From assembly GCF_014842025.1 (NCBI RefSeq), contig NZ_JACYUY010000013.1:68982-132981 (forward strand): 64,000 nt of DNA, written 5' to 3'. Position numbers and translations under genes: made by a program. This document shows positions 24,001-27,325 of this stretch, one piece after another. The notes below the pieces were generated by a model, which did not search any database, was not told the DNA's origin, and was given only the letters and a program-made list of their open reading frames with translations. Each line of letters begins with the position of its first letter. Position 1 is the stretch's first letter. This DNA comes from Massilia sp. CFBP 13721. Lineage in GTDB: Bacteria; Pseudomonadota; Gammaproteobacteria; Burkholderiales; Burkholderiaceae_D.

Positions 24001-24309
24001 ACGGTGCAGACCGCCAGCGCCTCGCAGAACGGCCTGATCTCCGTAGGTGTGCCCAAGGCTGTCGGCGCTTTTGCCTTCAACGTGCCGGCGGAAGCCTTCG
24101 CGGACCAGGGGCAGGGCGGCATCGTGGTCAGCAGCGTATCGCTGGAAAACGGCGCATCGTTGCCGTCCTGGCTGCAGTTCAACGTCAATGACTTGAGCTT
24201 CACCGCGACGAGCGTTCCTGCCAATGGATTGCCGCTGCGGGTTGTCGTGAGCACCGCTGGCAAGCGGGTCGTGGTCGTCATCTCGGAACAGGAGACCAGC
24301 AACAAATAA
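3091..24309 (+). CDS. Giant TpsA exoprotein (filamentous haemagglutinin-like adhesin, 7,072 aa)
   Basis: Secreted surface adhesin of the two-partner system. The N-terminus is an extended signal peptide region (MNRIYRLVWSDRLQTWV, from the second Met at residue 7) followed by a hydrophobic segment with likely cleavage near residue 85. The TPS secretion domain follows, with its NPNGIYFG motif at residues 173-180. Residues ~330-5790 are Gly/Ala/Thr/Asn-rich beta-helix repeats. Near residues 4950 and 5045 are autotransporter-type NTYTG strand repeats. Six YDG modules occupy ~5805-6330, then a WTGN...NW segment (~6335), a GNGG run, three exact-length 87-residue repeats and an Ig-like end (LPSWLQFN). 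No C-terminal VENN motif, toxin or immunity gene is visible. ATG 3091 has a GGAG box 8 bp upstream; ATG 3109 would give the canonical ESPR start. The family and export route are firm; adhesion as the role is inferred. Confidence 0.95.
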   Translation: MNRHASMNRIYRLVWSDRLQTWVVVPEFVRGRGKSSGVVGAEMTATGPAGGKHHPAHDPGPGSRLNWLARLVGATFLAAAGTAFAAPGVNQLPTGGSVAAGQATISQNGARMDVNQSSNRAVVNWDTFNVGASAQVNFNQPSASSATLNRVHDTQASQILGRVTSNGQVFLVNPNGIYFGKTASVDVGGLVATTHGIGDADFMAGNTKFARDGSTGSVVNEGQLRAALGGYIALLAPEVRNQGVIVAKLGTVAMASGEAVTLQFDSNNTLAGIVVEPSKVKALVENKGAVVAPGGVIIMSAKALDRLQGGVVRNSGTLEAQGMSMKGGKIVLEASDSIVNTGTISANAGSDGSPAGAITLSAPHVDNQGVISASAAQAAVGAAQGGGRIEIAATDVVQSAHARLDVSGVANGGAVTVKAADSVALGGSVDASAAAGSGGDIAVTAGNDVVIDSGVLDVSGDTGGKLVLAAGEPDGPAPAPGVPRDPPLVAIVGESSLRSRGRRGKGGGVTLTGGNVGLFDDTKIDASGATGGGTVLVGGDYQGKNPDIANASATYVGANVAIDAGASGSGDGGKVIVWADETTRFLGAVSATGGSAGGDGGFVEVSGKGQLDFQGSVDTRAAAGQAGTLLLDPYNLTISAGADAGNTPTAGAFDASGSGSVLNVGTLQNALASGNVTVTTGSSGAEAGDITVASTVGWFSDYSLTLSAARNIAINSGVNVVSAGNGDINLNAAAGSITNGGTIRTFTGNLSANAGTSIGGAGVYNVAGTATMTAPGGITLANAANTFAGALTLSATNGAVQLVNNVATSLKGAPAGAGGLAVTSNGGISGTASPSGISSGGALTLTTAAGTNGSINYAGAVAAGGAITLSANGTGAISIADINGNATFASVTAGGAVTLGDGATGALTFDAASGNVISGTAGSGGQASGIVTITGASITINDAIRTKGGNVNLTATSGAVTANAGASITTTADNDTGTTSGAITVNAANGVTLQNLVSTGASNAVGVGSNAAAVTLNATTGDISVGAIDASGGNATGTTSNRNGGNAGNILLGATTGTMYLGGDLTAIGGSPVGSATQGLGGYIELQTKAVLKGDRLVSSGNTSGDVMFLSTVDSDTTARKLTVTAGTGAVTFTRALGGAAALSSLNVTSSSLTKIQGNVSTNAAAGVVVTALTTRLGDDSVTNGSGAVTVDTLTGNGIVTFNTSGTVYLDDAVTFKRGSGAITFGGDLYSKTSERNDLTFTGTGGGAVSVARSLGNNGINTNSLGNILFGSGTDFSVGYYTSAKSLVALNNTGQFRLGQGNYAQNYDGALGLQLRTTGAANNIPGDENITIYGSVTVTDPAAPISIAAPNGSITLTSDVGLTSSGGTISLSGVGVTQAYTENTLNAGSGKIRIDGGGAAVSLYGRLATTDADSGGSAAILITNAGGGGNAARLRSVTATSGTLQVGVVGGTAVAGSLYQYLSGSGSDSINIKTLSAATTGAITLTSSSNIIDQLGNFAVGSSLDVRAKGRSAGMALTGDVTATAVTIMTGNGALALGDRSITSTSGSVLLQGTGLTQGAGSTITSAGTTQIYGNDYQAGTRGNVTMAGAIVSASDVSILAANSVQLPNITIGSAASRGMLTLGANSTNNYPYPTSNIVNGAITQAAGSALKIGTLSMYQQGAGNVTLSNAGNEIRTLSALYRTGALSIYDQDSEANGLAVNGSILGSSSATTTIATEGALSFSMGDWLNTGKAILSGSAISGSLLVNATANADVVLRANGGNVSLTGGQILTSGTGNIVVQSANNVGLGAYLQGNNTLQLGTAANGTAVAASQTASAGNLALNGGTATFGSGQRIAIASSDANTVYTITGTDAFGRAQSETVTGTGSGTSYFSTVTRIAADRAGATVTVGTAAETLAGNVTQSSYVNGFSKLEGVVGGSVTLTNINNRYAAVGDLAAGSDISLYSVTNPLTISGAVASSGGNVNISSGYTLNVAGTGSVAANGAAKGVTLTAGTSNASNYGLTVQGAISAGSGGISLGANLGTVSTGGAGTLNTTGSATIRSATGYSSGQTTDYSTTIGAAVNANAGIVIASAGSFNNTATGTLTSSAGSVAIKTYWDGTYARNLTLGGNVTASANGIQLTSAGTINQVAGVLNTAGTLSGLNQTGGSNLGDSSPSARGAITLAGANRIGSLGPFYVYNTTASAININDVDGGLTLTGSIESSHGGVTLATAGGALNLATYNVYAGGQATGGANISLTGQGILQAQGSISATGGTNGSARTGASGGGTITLTGYDGSAYGTIALSGTLETASADANAAIKIRGTNNLMLPNVNAPNGTLALGDDSGAAGLITGNITQAVNTALNVKTLTIGTANNAVGGSAVLANANNKIAQLGLSRVGDAGATQYDLDIFDADGGLNLTGDLASAGGLRIRTAKNGATIGTLALGSKNVTASGDIFLGGDSVTQTVGSTINADGAGNNAVGGSIRIDGGGSTNSIDLSGTVTTDNAGSTAIEIVNAKDVTLNMVSAIKGTVALGTPAQALTGTVSQTTPGTSLLSAQTLAIKAGVVTLSKTTLDNLGTVATTGALTLTDTGGSAGSTGLKFTGNATLGAASSITSTDGALDLGGYGIDASGVDLKLNGTGVKQSAGSSIKSTTADIAGNSGDIDLFSTLNDFTGQVTVTGSGTSVRLQDANQLSMNVLTGKLAKTTSFTAWAGTQIVMTPEDITTTSGSIELRSLNGNLLTPGKLATGSGNITLIASGTLTLANSLQSDSGDIALSGAAIASRSGAGDFIKTGAGGDITVTATAGNFTQGLDVLYQTANGDITVNAQAGNANLANLKSSGGTVRINAGGDILQQGGTTITAAGIEAATKKDSGGAINLTAAGNHANYVTLRSLKADGSTTVAGAIQYLDNNSAGFAVRQIDTTGAATLTASGAITTDTATGPGTVKAGTLNVKTLNDNGASVSLTAGGNDVGTLNVKVRKADDSAIAGSTANDATTGAAGTVRFTDVNGFVVGGIETGASTILNAGGAVTQTGAIDSAKLGLSGSGSFTLNAAANGVPLNRFGTIASNTTGAVNATSQLATDIGTVANMPAGVASQGASFTLSAAAISASAGIDTRSGSAGTSGGAVNLTTTGSGAAGKLAAGAINTSGKAAAAGSGLAGGAAGNVTLSASGDSLVAGGAIVARGGAGDGSGATGADGTAKLLAAAGAVSQAANSGGIDAGKLDVSAQNASALLATGNKSSLLAARITGADQDFSYRSAADFTIGGGDVAIPGITTQGGDIILDNNQVRITVNEPVSTRGGAFSATNVGGFNAAGVTISTNGDVTYAGGAYKNGGAIRISSTAGSIVTGTLSADGDSNAAAAGAGAITVSTGGTATVGNISARGVGSSTGGDVALTGALVNLAGNIDTSGGGVDAGAAAGGLITVTGATVVQGGAHSLSTGAGAGDIRFTGSVDSDGTARDLSLTAGTGNIGFGGTLGGVSALNNVLLVSAKDVTAGGVNAAGLTQVAGTGTTTLGGAVTLGGNLAFTGNQLAVNAAVNAAGKATISNTGLFSTSAAGDIAAAGGFIQNGAGASLLAGDIATTGTGISFASPVALKGNVVLRSNGGNIAFANALDSDGATQRNLVLDAGAGDIALAGKVGASAALGGLTVAAAHDVNAANTVNAASFTQLAGSGATTFAKAVTLSGNLDFSGTALNVNDAVTTGGTVDIGNSGVFTLAAGASIASTGSFVQDGTGASALAGGISTAGADIEFGAAIVLTGDVALSTGNASGAIALAAVDADGVQARKLSLTTGTGGIELGGNIGAAKAVDTLVLKSTGAVTQGAGSAVKVAKLGIEAAADVTLNNAGNDVGTLAASLNGNAGLQYRDANGFVLGSVGGLTGLTDNAGASSVGFTAGGLVAQAQGVAILLNGNLSIDTSTYNAGNVSVTNTNAAGTVLDNTLIGNDFTLDSAGPVTQKANANGTAPNQTDAYLRVGGNFNTPHGALIEGTSSDNFFQGGAASASDPNQIRLNGVITLSQNGNMLSASYIDANSVSHTVNVDLSQVTAPLSIVSDAGGKTIVAVNNTDAVSLTGANRIGGALKITTYGGYQDTGIANATGIVASGALNIGNDVSFTAQQSSANSASLVTGAGQVKLSDSTNVFGGTVSASARGMGIQIADSTDLSLGNVLGSQLLLDLGQGASQAGGTQLNVSSLVIRSTPGGGGTVTFDQANLIDQVAADVNGALALNIAGTFTPGSTSVQVASATPFSGGAAVDGIHTGNHALILSSAVDLDIVAAIDSGSAATTISASANGQNMVLGGAGNTGDLVLGTSDLANINAASTSFTVTGGGSLSAGNVDFNAGDVTLQADDIALSGSIGTGAGDTLTVDGATRLATDTTVDGNVHFAGTLDSAIDAANSLAVTGNAVFGAAVGQDPQGATTKGALGSLRVDGTTVIDGGVVITTGTQTYGGDVKLGAGTTLTGPTVVLNGDVDGDGHDLAIVGNAVTGGDVTDVADLSVTGTSSLGGDVSTSGDQTYSGAVTLTADATLSSTGGGDIGFGGTLDGAHALTVATDGTTTFGGAVGGTSALASVTTSGNGTTAINGGGVTTSGTQTYGNDVALGADTTLTGSTVTLGGDVDGDGHDLAIVGNAVTGGDVSGVADLSVTGTTTIGGDVTTSGDQTYTGAATLAADATLSSTGGGDIGFGGTLDGAHALTVATDGTTTFGGAVGGTSALASVTTSGNGTTAINGGGVTTSGTQTYGNDVVLGADTTLTGSTVVLNGDVDGNGHDLTIDGAIVTNGDVRNVADLGVTGATTIGGDIVTSGGQTYTGPVTVGADSTITATSLTTGSTVDVGAHGLDIHTDTLSLGGDVTGSGTLSIATLTQGRAIDIATGATGTGSLVIGTDDLGHIGKQFANVTFGDADSGTITVGASGTPLSLDNATTLHSGAAVNIEGDVTIADGKTVTVDAASASAVNGSLAGGGGLATTGAGTLTLNAANTYTGDTTIGMGATLAVVADDALGTTGAVRNSGTLDLSGSNGVDTTTVTGSGDVNLGAQTLTLRDADGTISGTISGNGGALAIEGGSLTLSHANTYTGTTAIGNGATLTVSDSHALGTSGGGTTVAAGGTLVLDSGNGGLDIADAVTLNGTGANGAGALVNLAGDNTVSGTVTLGSGTVGVTGQSGNLTFGNSVDGPADLVIDSQGTVGFGGPVGGTTALSSITTNGGGTTAINGGSVTTSGTQTYGDDVTLGAHTTLTGSTVTLGGDVDGHGHDLAIVGNAVTGGDVSGVADLSVTGTTTIGGDVTTSGDQTYTGAATLAADATLSSTGGGDIGFGGTLDGAHALTVATDGTTTFGGAVGGTSALASVTTSGNGTTAIDGGGITTSGTQTYGNDVALGADTTLTGSTVTLGGDVDGDGHDLAIVGNAVTGADVSGVADLSVTGTTTIGGDVTTSGDQTYTGAATLAADATLSSTGGGDIGFGGTLDGAHALDIDTTGTIRFGGAVGAATALDSLSTGTGTVAIDGGSVTTTGTQSYHGNVVLGADTTIGSGNGAVTFDGTVDAAGAGKDLTVNAGSGAVAFNGAVGAAANGALGDLVVNSSTATVFGGSINAASVTTDAGGTTSLNGNVTTTGGQSYGDAVQVQSDLTFKSGGGNVAFGDALGQPDGQGRNVTVDAGTGSATFTGPVTLASLDIASASGATLDNGGNAIGAIAGNLGHGGLSLDNTTGITIGVGAKGISSGGVVTIHAQSGDVTLQHGITVSGNGNIVLDAAGGNFVNHAGTAALATGGRWQVYSTDPSKDERGGLTPDFKQYNARFGDLLASGGNGFVYSIAPVITGKLAGEVRKVYDGGTTAVLAAGNYDATTGAIDGDVVTFNTPVFGSYDSKTAGSGKTVTVNGVQILNAMDGNVAVYGYQLASSTLSGAVGVVDKAMIQVAGLVALNKVYDGTDMAYLNTQAARATGVMAGDQISLVGATGHYVDGKNAGAGKAIIADNIQLAGADKDNYQMVPSTGLASDITARALAVTASGGSKTYDVTTVTTVALADNRVAGDVLDIGYQANYLDKNAGTGKYIRVSDIAISGQDAQNYTVNSTAASFGDIARADLTVHATGVSRVYDGTTNASVVLSDDRTVAAMQGDQLTLSYEAAMFASKGAGLGKTIKVYGVSVGGADAGNYKVNVAPAGSASADISGIHLTLSGVQALDKVYDGSTGAVLNLANASLNGVVAGDSVSLLGALGSGVFASKDAGASPIAVSVTGGGIQLAGKDADGYLIDMPTSLIASITPKALTAAITAPGKVYDGNTAAAPTVTITGGLVGNERLGASGTASFDSKNVGARVVTLDSVALQGDAASGGLASNYVLVAGQTTVADITRLASVTWTGNAHGGNWFDPNNWEGGAVPDFANVKDVLIPGGVVIDFNPAPNGAPVYVDSIVGNGGNGGNGGNGGTLNISGGTLNTGSGGVKLGGFTQSGGTLTSGGDVSVNVFVQTGGTTVVEGDFTAHGGFNQGGSGTLSVGGTTTIVSDGDVVIGNLTSEGDLDVTSTGGPITQSEGTTIVIEGDTTLTAGANGKPADIVLNGAGNDFGGPVTVSGKDVHLSDKNDLSVGGKTSGGLSTQAGGGTTLGETTVGGKLDVTGKGPVSQTSGATLTVGGATTLKSEGDINLGNGGNDFGGPVTVSGKDVHLSDKNDLSVGGKSSGGLSTQAGGGTTLSETTVGGKLDVTGKGPVSQTSGATLTVGGATTLKSEGDINLGNGGNDFGGPVTVSGKDVRLGDKNDLSVGGKTSGGLSTQAGGSTTLSETTVGGKLDVTGKGPVSQTSGATLTVGGTTTLKSEGDVTLVNAGNDFGGAVSANGRNVALADGTGGLTLGKVDAAGTLSVKASGAITQAPGQYLDVAGLATFTSATNEVKLAPTGNNLRGNPKSDAVTVLTPIVQVATVPALGTGPQVQTVNPVGAAGTGGIVNPVGSVNASGMVNASGMVTAAGDVKSASSASASNAAGGTVAPASGPLASGITVQTVQTASASQNGLISVGVPKAVGAFAFNVPAEAFADQGQGGIVVSSVSLENGASLPSWLQFNVNDLSFTATSVPANGLPLRVVVSTAGKRVVVVISEQETSNK
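16363..17676 (+). repeat. Cluster 1 of 146-residue (438-bp) tandem repeats in TpsA
   Basis: The phrase coding GTQTYG recurs in frame at 16363, 16801 and 17239, exactly 438 bp (146 codons) apart. The first two units are near-identical at the DNA level, including synonymous positions; for example, the stretches starting at 16603 and 17041 match almost base for base. The third unit begins with the same sequence, then diverges after about 17,340. Near-identity at silent sites points to recent duplication or gene conversion, not protein-level selection alone. The end coordinate is one nominal period after the third start. Confidence 0.9.
18688..19560 (+). repeat. Cluster 2 of the same 146-residue repeats in TpsA
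   Basis: Two further copies of the repeat found at 16363 start at 18688 and 19126 (438 bp apart). A degenerate third start follows at 19561 after 435 bp. They carry the same SGDQTYTGAATLAADATL and GDVDGDGHDLAIVG phrases, with few base differences from cluster 1. The two clusters are separated by unrelated beta-helix sequence at about 17,350-18,600. Confidence 0.88.
20503..22080 (+). repeat. Six YDG modules in TpsA
   Basis: Six modules of roughly 80-90 residues each open with a YDG-type phrase: KVYDGGTT, KVYDGTDM, KTYDVTTV, RVYDGTTN, KVYDGSTG and KVYDGNTA. Each has a later KNAG- or KTAG-like turn and most end in a NY phrase. They occupy about residues 5805-6330. YDG/MBG-type domains are common near the C-terminus of large bacterial adhesins. 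The third copy has YDV instead of YDG. Confidence 0.85.
22696..23478 (+). repeat. Three tandem 87-residue (261-bp) repeats in TpsA
   Basis: In-frame GNDFGG codons start at 22696, 22957, 23218 and 23479, each exactly 261 bp apart. This defines three full units and the beginning of a fourth, diverged one. Units carry GPVTVSGKDV, LSVGGK, GGLSTQAGG and VSQTSGATLTVGG, and differ by only a few bases. They lie between the YDG modules and the Ig-like C-terminus, so copy-number change would alter the length of a stalk near the protein's end. Confidence 0.92.
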
Positions 24310-24329
24310 ATGATGGATTAATCAGCCCC

Positions 24330-24373
24330 GCGGGCACGCGGCGACGGAAGTTGCCGCGTGCCCGCTGTCGTTT
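24330..24373 (+). terminator. Hairpin after the TpsA stop codon
   Basis: A perfect 13-bp stem, GCGGGCACGCGGC (24330-24342) with its complement at 24353-24365 and a 10-nt loop, lies 20 bp after the TpsA stop. The following tract is only TGTCGTTT, so it may act as a weak intrinsic terminator or as a 3'-end protecting hairpin. Confidence 0.6.
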
Positions 24374-24716
24374 CGCCGGGCGCGTCGGCTTCATGCCGCG
24401 GCAGGTCGGGGCATACGAACGCGTGGTCCGCGATCGCGCCTTGCGGCAAACCATGGGCGAAAACGCGCAACGTGCCGGCGAGGTGCGCGCACGCTTCGAC
24501 CGGCAACGGCACGTGACGGGATTGCGCAGTCTTGCAATGGCTGTGCAAATGGACCTCGTCCACCATGCGTGAGGAGCCCGATTTTTTGCGCAATTTCGTG
24601 ATCAAAGCAGGAGAGAGCAGCGTTATGCGTTCACGCAGGCGCCGCACACTATGAATTTAATGTGTGCGGGTTGCGGACTGACAAGGTTTTCGTGTACTTT
24701 ACGTGATTGAATTTGT

Positions 24717-24748
24717 CAAAACATGAACACTGAAGTTTGCATGTTTTG
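24717..24748. promoter_or_regulatory. CAAAACATG dyad in AT-rich intergenic DNA
   Basis: CAAAACATG (24717-24725) and CATGTTTTG (24740-24748) are perfect inverted repeats around a 14-nt spacer. TTGTCA overlapping the left arm (24714-24719) resembles a -35 box, but I find no good -10 partner. It could be an operator or an RNA hairpin upstream of the orphan terminator at 24822. Confidence 0.3.
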
Positions 24749-24821
24749 GGGCAAACAAAACCGATCGAATTAATGGGACGCCGACTTAATCAGTATGCAC
24801 ATAAAGCGTAATGAAAAGAAC

Positions 24822-24868
24822 AAGCCGCACTGCCTGATCTTTTTCAGGCAAGGCGGCTTTTTCTTTTC
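24822..24868 (+). terminator. Strong rho-independent terminator without an evident upstream gene
   Basis: AAGCCGCACTGCCTGA (24822-24837) pairs with TCAGGCAAGGCGGCTT (24844-24859) apart from two mismatched positions. The loop is six bases, and TTTTTCTTTT follows. This is a textbook intrinsic terminator. The TpsA gene ends over 500 bp upstream and has its own hairpin, so this one probably ends an unannotated short transcript. Confidence 0.8.
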
Positions 24869-25020
24869 GTGCCCGTGAGGGTAGCGATGTGGAAGCGCAA
24901 CTGAAGCAGTAAGCGGCGTGCCCGACGTCGTTGGCTGAAGCGCTGCAATCGTGAGGAGTTGCAGCAGTTCAGCTGGTGCCGGATTCATTGGCAGTAACCA
25001 AACGGTTTATGCCGATGAAT

Positions 25021-25050
25021 AACCCGCCTGTCCATCCGGACGGACGGGTT
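25021..25050 (+). promoter_or_regulatory. Hairpin in the leader of the histone H1-like gene
   Basis: AACCCGCCTGTCC (25021-25033) and GGACGGACGGGTT (25038-25050) pair over 13 positions with two G/T-type mismatches and a 4-nt loop, about 45 bp before the start codon. It has only a short T-poor tail, so it could be a weak terminator of upstream transcription or a leader structure. Confidence 0.35.
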
Positions 25051-25094
25051 TCAACCTTGTAGCGTATTTTCTCATCGCAGATTAGGAGAACGAA

Positions 25095-26654
25095 ATGGCA
25101 ACAGCCGCTAAGAAATCAGCAGTCAAACCGGCAGCCAAGGCTGCCACCAAACCGGCAACCAAGGCTGGCGCAGCAGAGAAACCAGCCGCCAAGTCGGCCA
25201 CGAAGACGGCGGCCAAGGCGACGCCTGCAAAGACGTCCACCAAGGCCGCCGCCAAGCCGGCCGCGAAACCTGCAGCCAAGACCGCTGCAAAACCGGCAGC
25301 GAAGCCAGCTGCAAAACCGGCTGCCAAGGCTGTAGCGAAGTCGCCGGCAAAGGCTGCTGCGAAACCGGCTGCCAAAGCTGCGGCCAAGCCAGCGGCCAAA
25401 GCTGCTGCTAAACCGGCGGCGAAGCCGGCTGCCAAAGCCGCTGCAAAACCAGCCGCAAAACCAGCTGCAAAGAAGGCTGCTGCCAAACCAGCCGCCAAGC
25501 CAGCAGCGAAAGCCACCGCAACCAAGCCGGCAGCCAAGCCAGCGGCCAAAAAAGCCGCAGCAAAGGCGCCTGCAAAGAGCGCAGCCAAAGCCGCTGCCAA
25601 GCCAGCCGCCAAGCAGGCTGCTACGAAAGCTGCAGCCAAGCCGGTAGCGAAAGCGGCCGCCACCAAATCACCAGCCAAGCCAGCGGCAAAGAAAACCGCA
25701 GCCGCCAAACCGGCCGCCAAGCCAACGGCAAAGAAGACGGCAAAGAAGACGGCAGCCGCCAAGCCATCCGCTAAATCGGCTGCTAAAGCAGCAGCGAAGC
25801 CAGCCGCCAAGAGTGCAGCCAAGTCGGCCGCCAAGCCGGTAGCAAAAGCTGCGGCAACCAAGTCGTCGGCCAAGTCGGCAGCGAAAACCGCAACCAAGTC
25901 GCCGGCCAAGTCGGCAGCGAAAACCGCAACCAAGACGCCTGCCAAGTCGGCAGCGAAGGGCGCGGCACAAACGCCGGCAAAGACCGCAGCCAAGGGGGCG
26001 TCTGCAAAGACGCCCGCCAAGACTGCAGCCAAGGCACCGGCCAAAGCCGCTGCCAAGAGTGCCACGCCGGCGCCGGCCAAGTCAGCCGCCAAGACTGCCA
26101 CCCCAGCTCCAGCCAAGGCTGCTGCTACCAAGACCGCCGCCAAGGCGCAAGCCAAGCCGGCAGCGACCAAGAGCACCGCTGCCAAGTCGGCGGCACCTGC
26201 CGCAACCAAGGGTACGGCTGCAAAGACGTCCGCTACCAAGGGGACGTCCGCGAAGTCGTCCGCCAAGCCAGCCGCCAAAGCCGAAGCCCAGCCAGAGGCC
26301 ATGAAAGCCGAAGCCCAGCTGGAAGCGGCGAAGGCGGAAGCGCAGCCGGAAGCCAAGGCTGAGGCCCAGCCGGAAGCGAAGACCGAAGCCCAGCCTGAGG
26401 CGCAGCCGGAAGCCGCGGCGGCAAAAGCGGAAGCCCAGCCGGAGGCGCAAGCCAAGCCGGCAGCCAAGTCGGCCAAGCCTGCAGCGAAGAAGGCTGCGGC
26501 GAAGAAGCCGGCCGCCAAGGCGGAAGCCAAGGGCGAAGCCCAGGCAGCAGCAGACGCCAAGGCGGAAGCCAAGCCGGCAGCACCCGCACCGGCCGCCAAG
26601 ACCGTGCTGGCACCGGCGGCCGCATGGCCGTTCCCGACCAGCAGCCGTCCGTAA
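25095..26654 (+). CDS. Histone H1-like Lys/Ala/Pro-rich protein (AlgP-like)
   Basis: A 519-residue low-complexity basic protein made almost entirely of KPAAK/AAKPA-type repeats. It resembles the C-terminal tail of eukaryotic histone H1 and the AlgP and H1-like nucleoid proteins of Pseudomonas and Burkholderiales. It probably binds and condenses DNA non-specifically. Between about 26,275 and 26,455 the repeat changes to an acidic AEAQPEA pattern, then returns to basic KPAAKK repeats, and the chain ends in an uncharged AAAWPFPTSSRP tail. A GGAG box sits ~8 bp before ATG 25095. There are no transmembrane segments or folded domain that I can see. Such repeats are prone to slippage, so the length may differ between strains. 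A perfect terminator follows directly. Function is inferred from composition. Confidence 0.85.
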   Translation: MATAAKKSAVKPAAKAATKPATKAGAAEKPAAKSATKTAAKATPAKTSTKAAAKPAAKPAAKTAAKPAAKPAAKPAAKAVAKSPAKAAAKPAAKAAAKPAAKAAAKPAAKPAAKAAAKPAAKPAAKKAAAKPAAKPAAKATATKPAAKPAAKKAAAKAPAKSAAKAAAKPAAKQAATKAAAKPVAKAAATKSPAKPAAKKTAAAKPAAKPTAKKTAKKTAAAKPSAKSAAKAAAKPAAKSAAKSAAKPVAKAAATKSSAKSAAKTATKSPAKSAAKTATKTPAKSAAKGAAQTPAKTAAKGASAKTPAKTAAKAPAKAAAKSATPAPAKSAAKTATPAPAKAAATKTAAKAQAKPAATKSTAAKSAAPAATKGTAAKTSATKGTSAKSSAKPAAKAEAQPEAMKAEAQLEAAKAEAQPEAKAEAQPEAKTEAQPEAQPEAAAAKAEAQPEAQAKPAAKSAKPAAKKAAAKKPAAKAEAKGEAQAAADAKAEAKPAAPAPAAKTVLAPAAAWPFPTSSRP

Positions 26655-26683
26655 CGCCAGGCCAGGCCCGCTTAGGGCAAAAT

Positions 26684-26719
26684 ACCGCTGTGTGAAGCTG
26701 TCACACAGCGGTTTTTTTT
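26684..26719 (+). terminator. Rho-independent terminator after the histone H1-like gene
   Basis: ACCGCTGTGTGA (26684-26695) and TCACACAGCGGT (26701-26712) form a perfect 12-bp stem with a 5-nt loop, followed by eight T residues. The AAGGAG of the next gene follows within 10 bp, so yggT may rely on its own promoter overlapping this region or on read-through. Confidence 0.93.
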
Positions 26720-26735
26720 ATCTCAAGGAGTTGTC

Positions 26736-27260
26736 GTGCCCATTCTTCAGTTGATCGTCGATACCATCGCCACTTTGCTGGGGGCCGCGCTCCTGCTGCG
26801 TTTCTGGATGCAGGCCATCCGCGTGCGTCCTCCCGCTTCGGTGGCGCAGTTCACCTTCACGATGAGCGACTGGCTGGTGAAGCCGCTGCGCCGCCTGGTG
26901 CCGGGTGCGGGCGGCTACGACTGGGCAAGCCTGATCGGCGCCTTCCTGGTGGTGCTGCTGGCGACCTCGATCCTGTTCATCGTCGGGGCGAGCGCCGAGC
27001 AGGTGTTCCTGCTGGCGCTGGGGCGTTTCCTGAAGTGGATCATCTACGGTTTTATCGCGCTGCTGATCATCGAGGCGATCTTCAGCTGGGTCAATCCGCA
27101 CGCGCCGCTGGCGCCGTTCGTGCATGCTTTGAACGATCCGCTGCTGCGGCCGATCCGCAAGGTGGTGCCGCCGATCGGCGGGCTGGATCTGTCGGTGCTG
27201 GTGGCGGTGGTGCTGCTGCAGATTGCGCTGTATTTGTTGAGGATGGTGGTGCCGATCTAG
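26736..27260 (+). CDS. yggT: YggT family integral membrane protein
   Basis: A 174-residue inner-membrane protein with two related halves, each carrying hydrophobic helices (about residues 3-25, 63-85, 98-117 and 154-172). Each half also has a P-L-x-x-[IV/L]-R signature: VKPLRRLVPGAGGYDW in the first and LLRPIRKVVPPIGGLDL in the second. This is the YggT (CCB3-like) fold. Family members have been linked to osmotic tolerance and, by homology to plastid CCB3, to cofactor insertion, but the bacterial role is uncertain. The start is GTG 26736, chosen because AAGGAG lies about 7 bp upstream. It is often found beside proC or yggS elsewhere; here it stands alone between two terminators. Confidence 0.9.
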   Translation: MPILQLIVDTIATLLGAALLLRFWMQAIRVRPPASVAQFTFTMSDWLVKPLRRLVPGAGGYDWASLIGAFLVVLLATSILFIVGASAEQVFLLALGRFLKWIIYGFIALLIIEAIFSWVNPHAPLAPFVHALNDPLLRPIRKVVPPIGGLDLSVLVAVVLLQIALYLLRMVVPI

Positions 27261-27279
27261 TGTGATCGGAATGGATGTG

Positions 27280-27314
27280 AAAATGGGCAGCCAGCGGGCT
27301 GCCCATTTTGTTTT
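27280..27314. terminator. Bidirectional terminator between yggT and the PfkB kinase gene
   Basis: AAAATGGGCAGCC (27280-27292) and GGCTGCCCATTTT (27297-27309) form a perfect 13-bp stem with a 4-nt loop. The A-rich left flank and T-rich right flank make it usable from both strands, which suits the convergent genes on either side. Confidence 0.88.
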
Positions 27315-27325
27315 ATGGCTCACGG

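Larger units (their letters stand above)
24310..25094. other. 785-bp intergenic region with several hairpins and no clear gene
   Basis: No protein-coding gene is supported. In order, the region holds a perfect 13-bp GC-rich hairpin just after the TpsA stop, a 9-bp dyad at 24717-24748, a strong intrinsic terminator at 24822-24868, and a 13-position hairpin at 25021-25050 in the leader of the histone-like gene. Base composition drops markedly between 24,640 and 24,830. A 27-codon frame starting at 24795 runs through the terminator and is not credible as a gene. Confidence 0.6.

Noticed and set aside
3091..24309. TpsA as a CdiA-type contact-dependent inhibition toxin
   Set aside because: No VENN-type motif, variable toxin tip or downstream immunity gene is visible; the C-terminus is repetitive and Ig-like, followed by a hairpin and a long non-coding region.
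24318..24647. Possible short genes in the intergenic region after the TpsA gene
   Set aside because: The frames overlap the 13-bp hairpin, have no similarity that I recognise, no ribosome-binding site and no matching codon bias.
24795..24878. 27-codon frame running through the orphan terminator
   Set aside because: Its sequence is mostly the terminator stem and T tract read as codons (Phe-rich end); a coding role is unlikely.
25082..26599. 505-codon minus-strand frame opposite the histone H1-like gene
   Set aside because: It is the complement of Lys/Ala/Pro codons, giving Ala/Leu/Phe runs. The plus strand has a good ribosome-binding site, a known composition class and a terminator at the right place.
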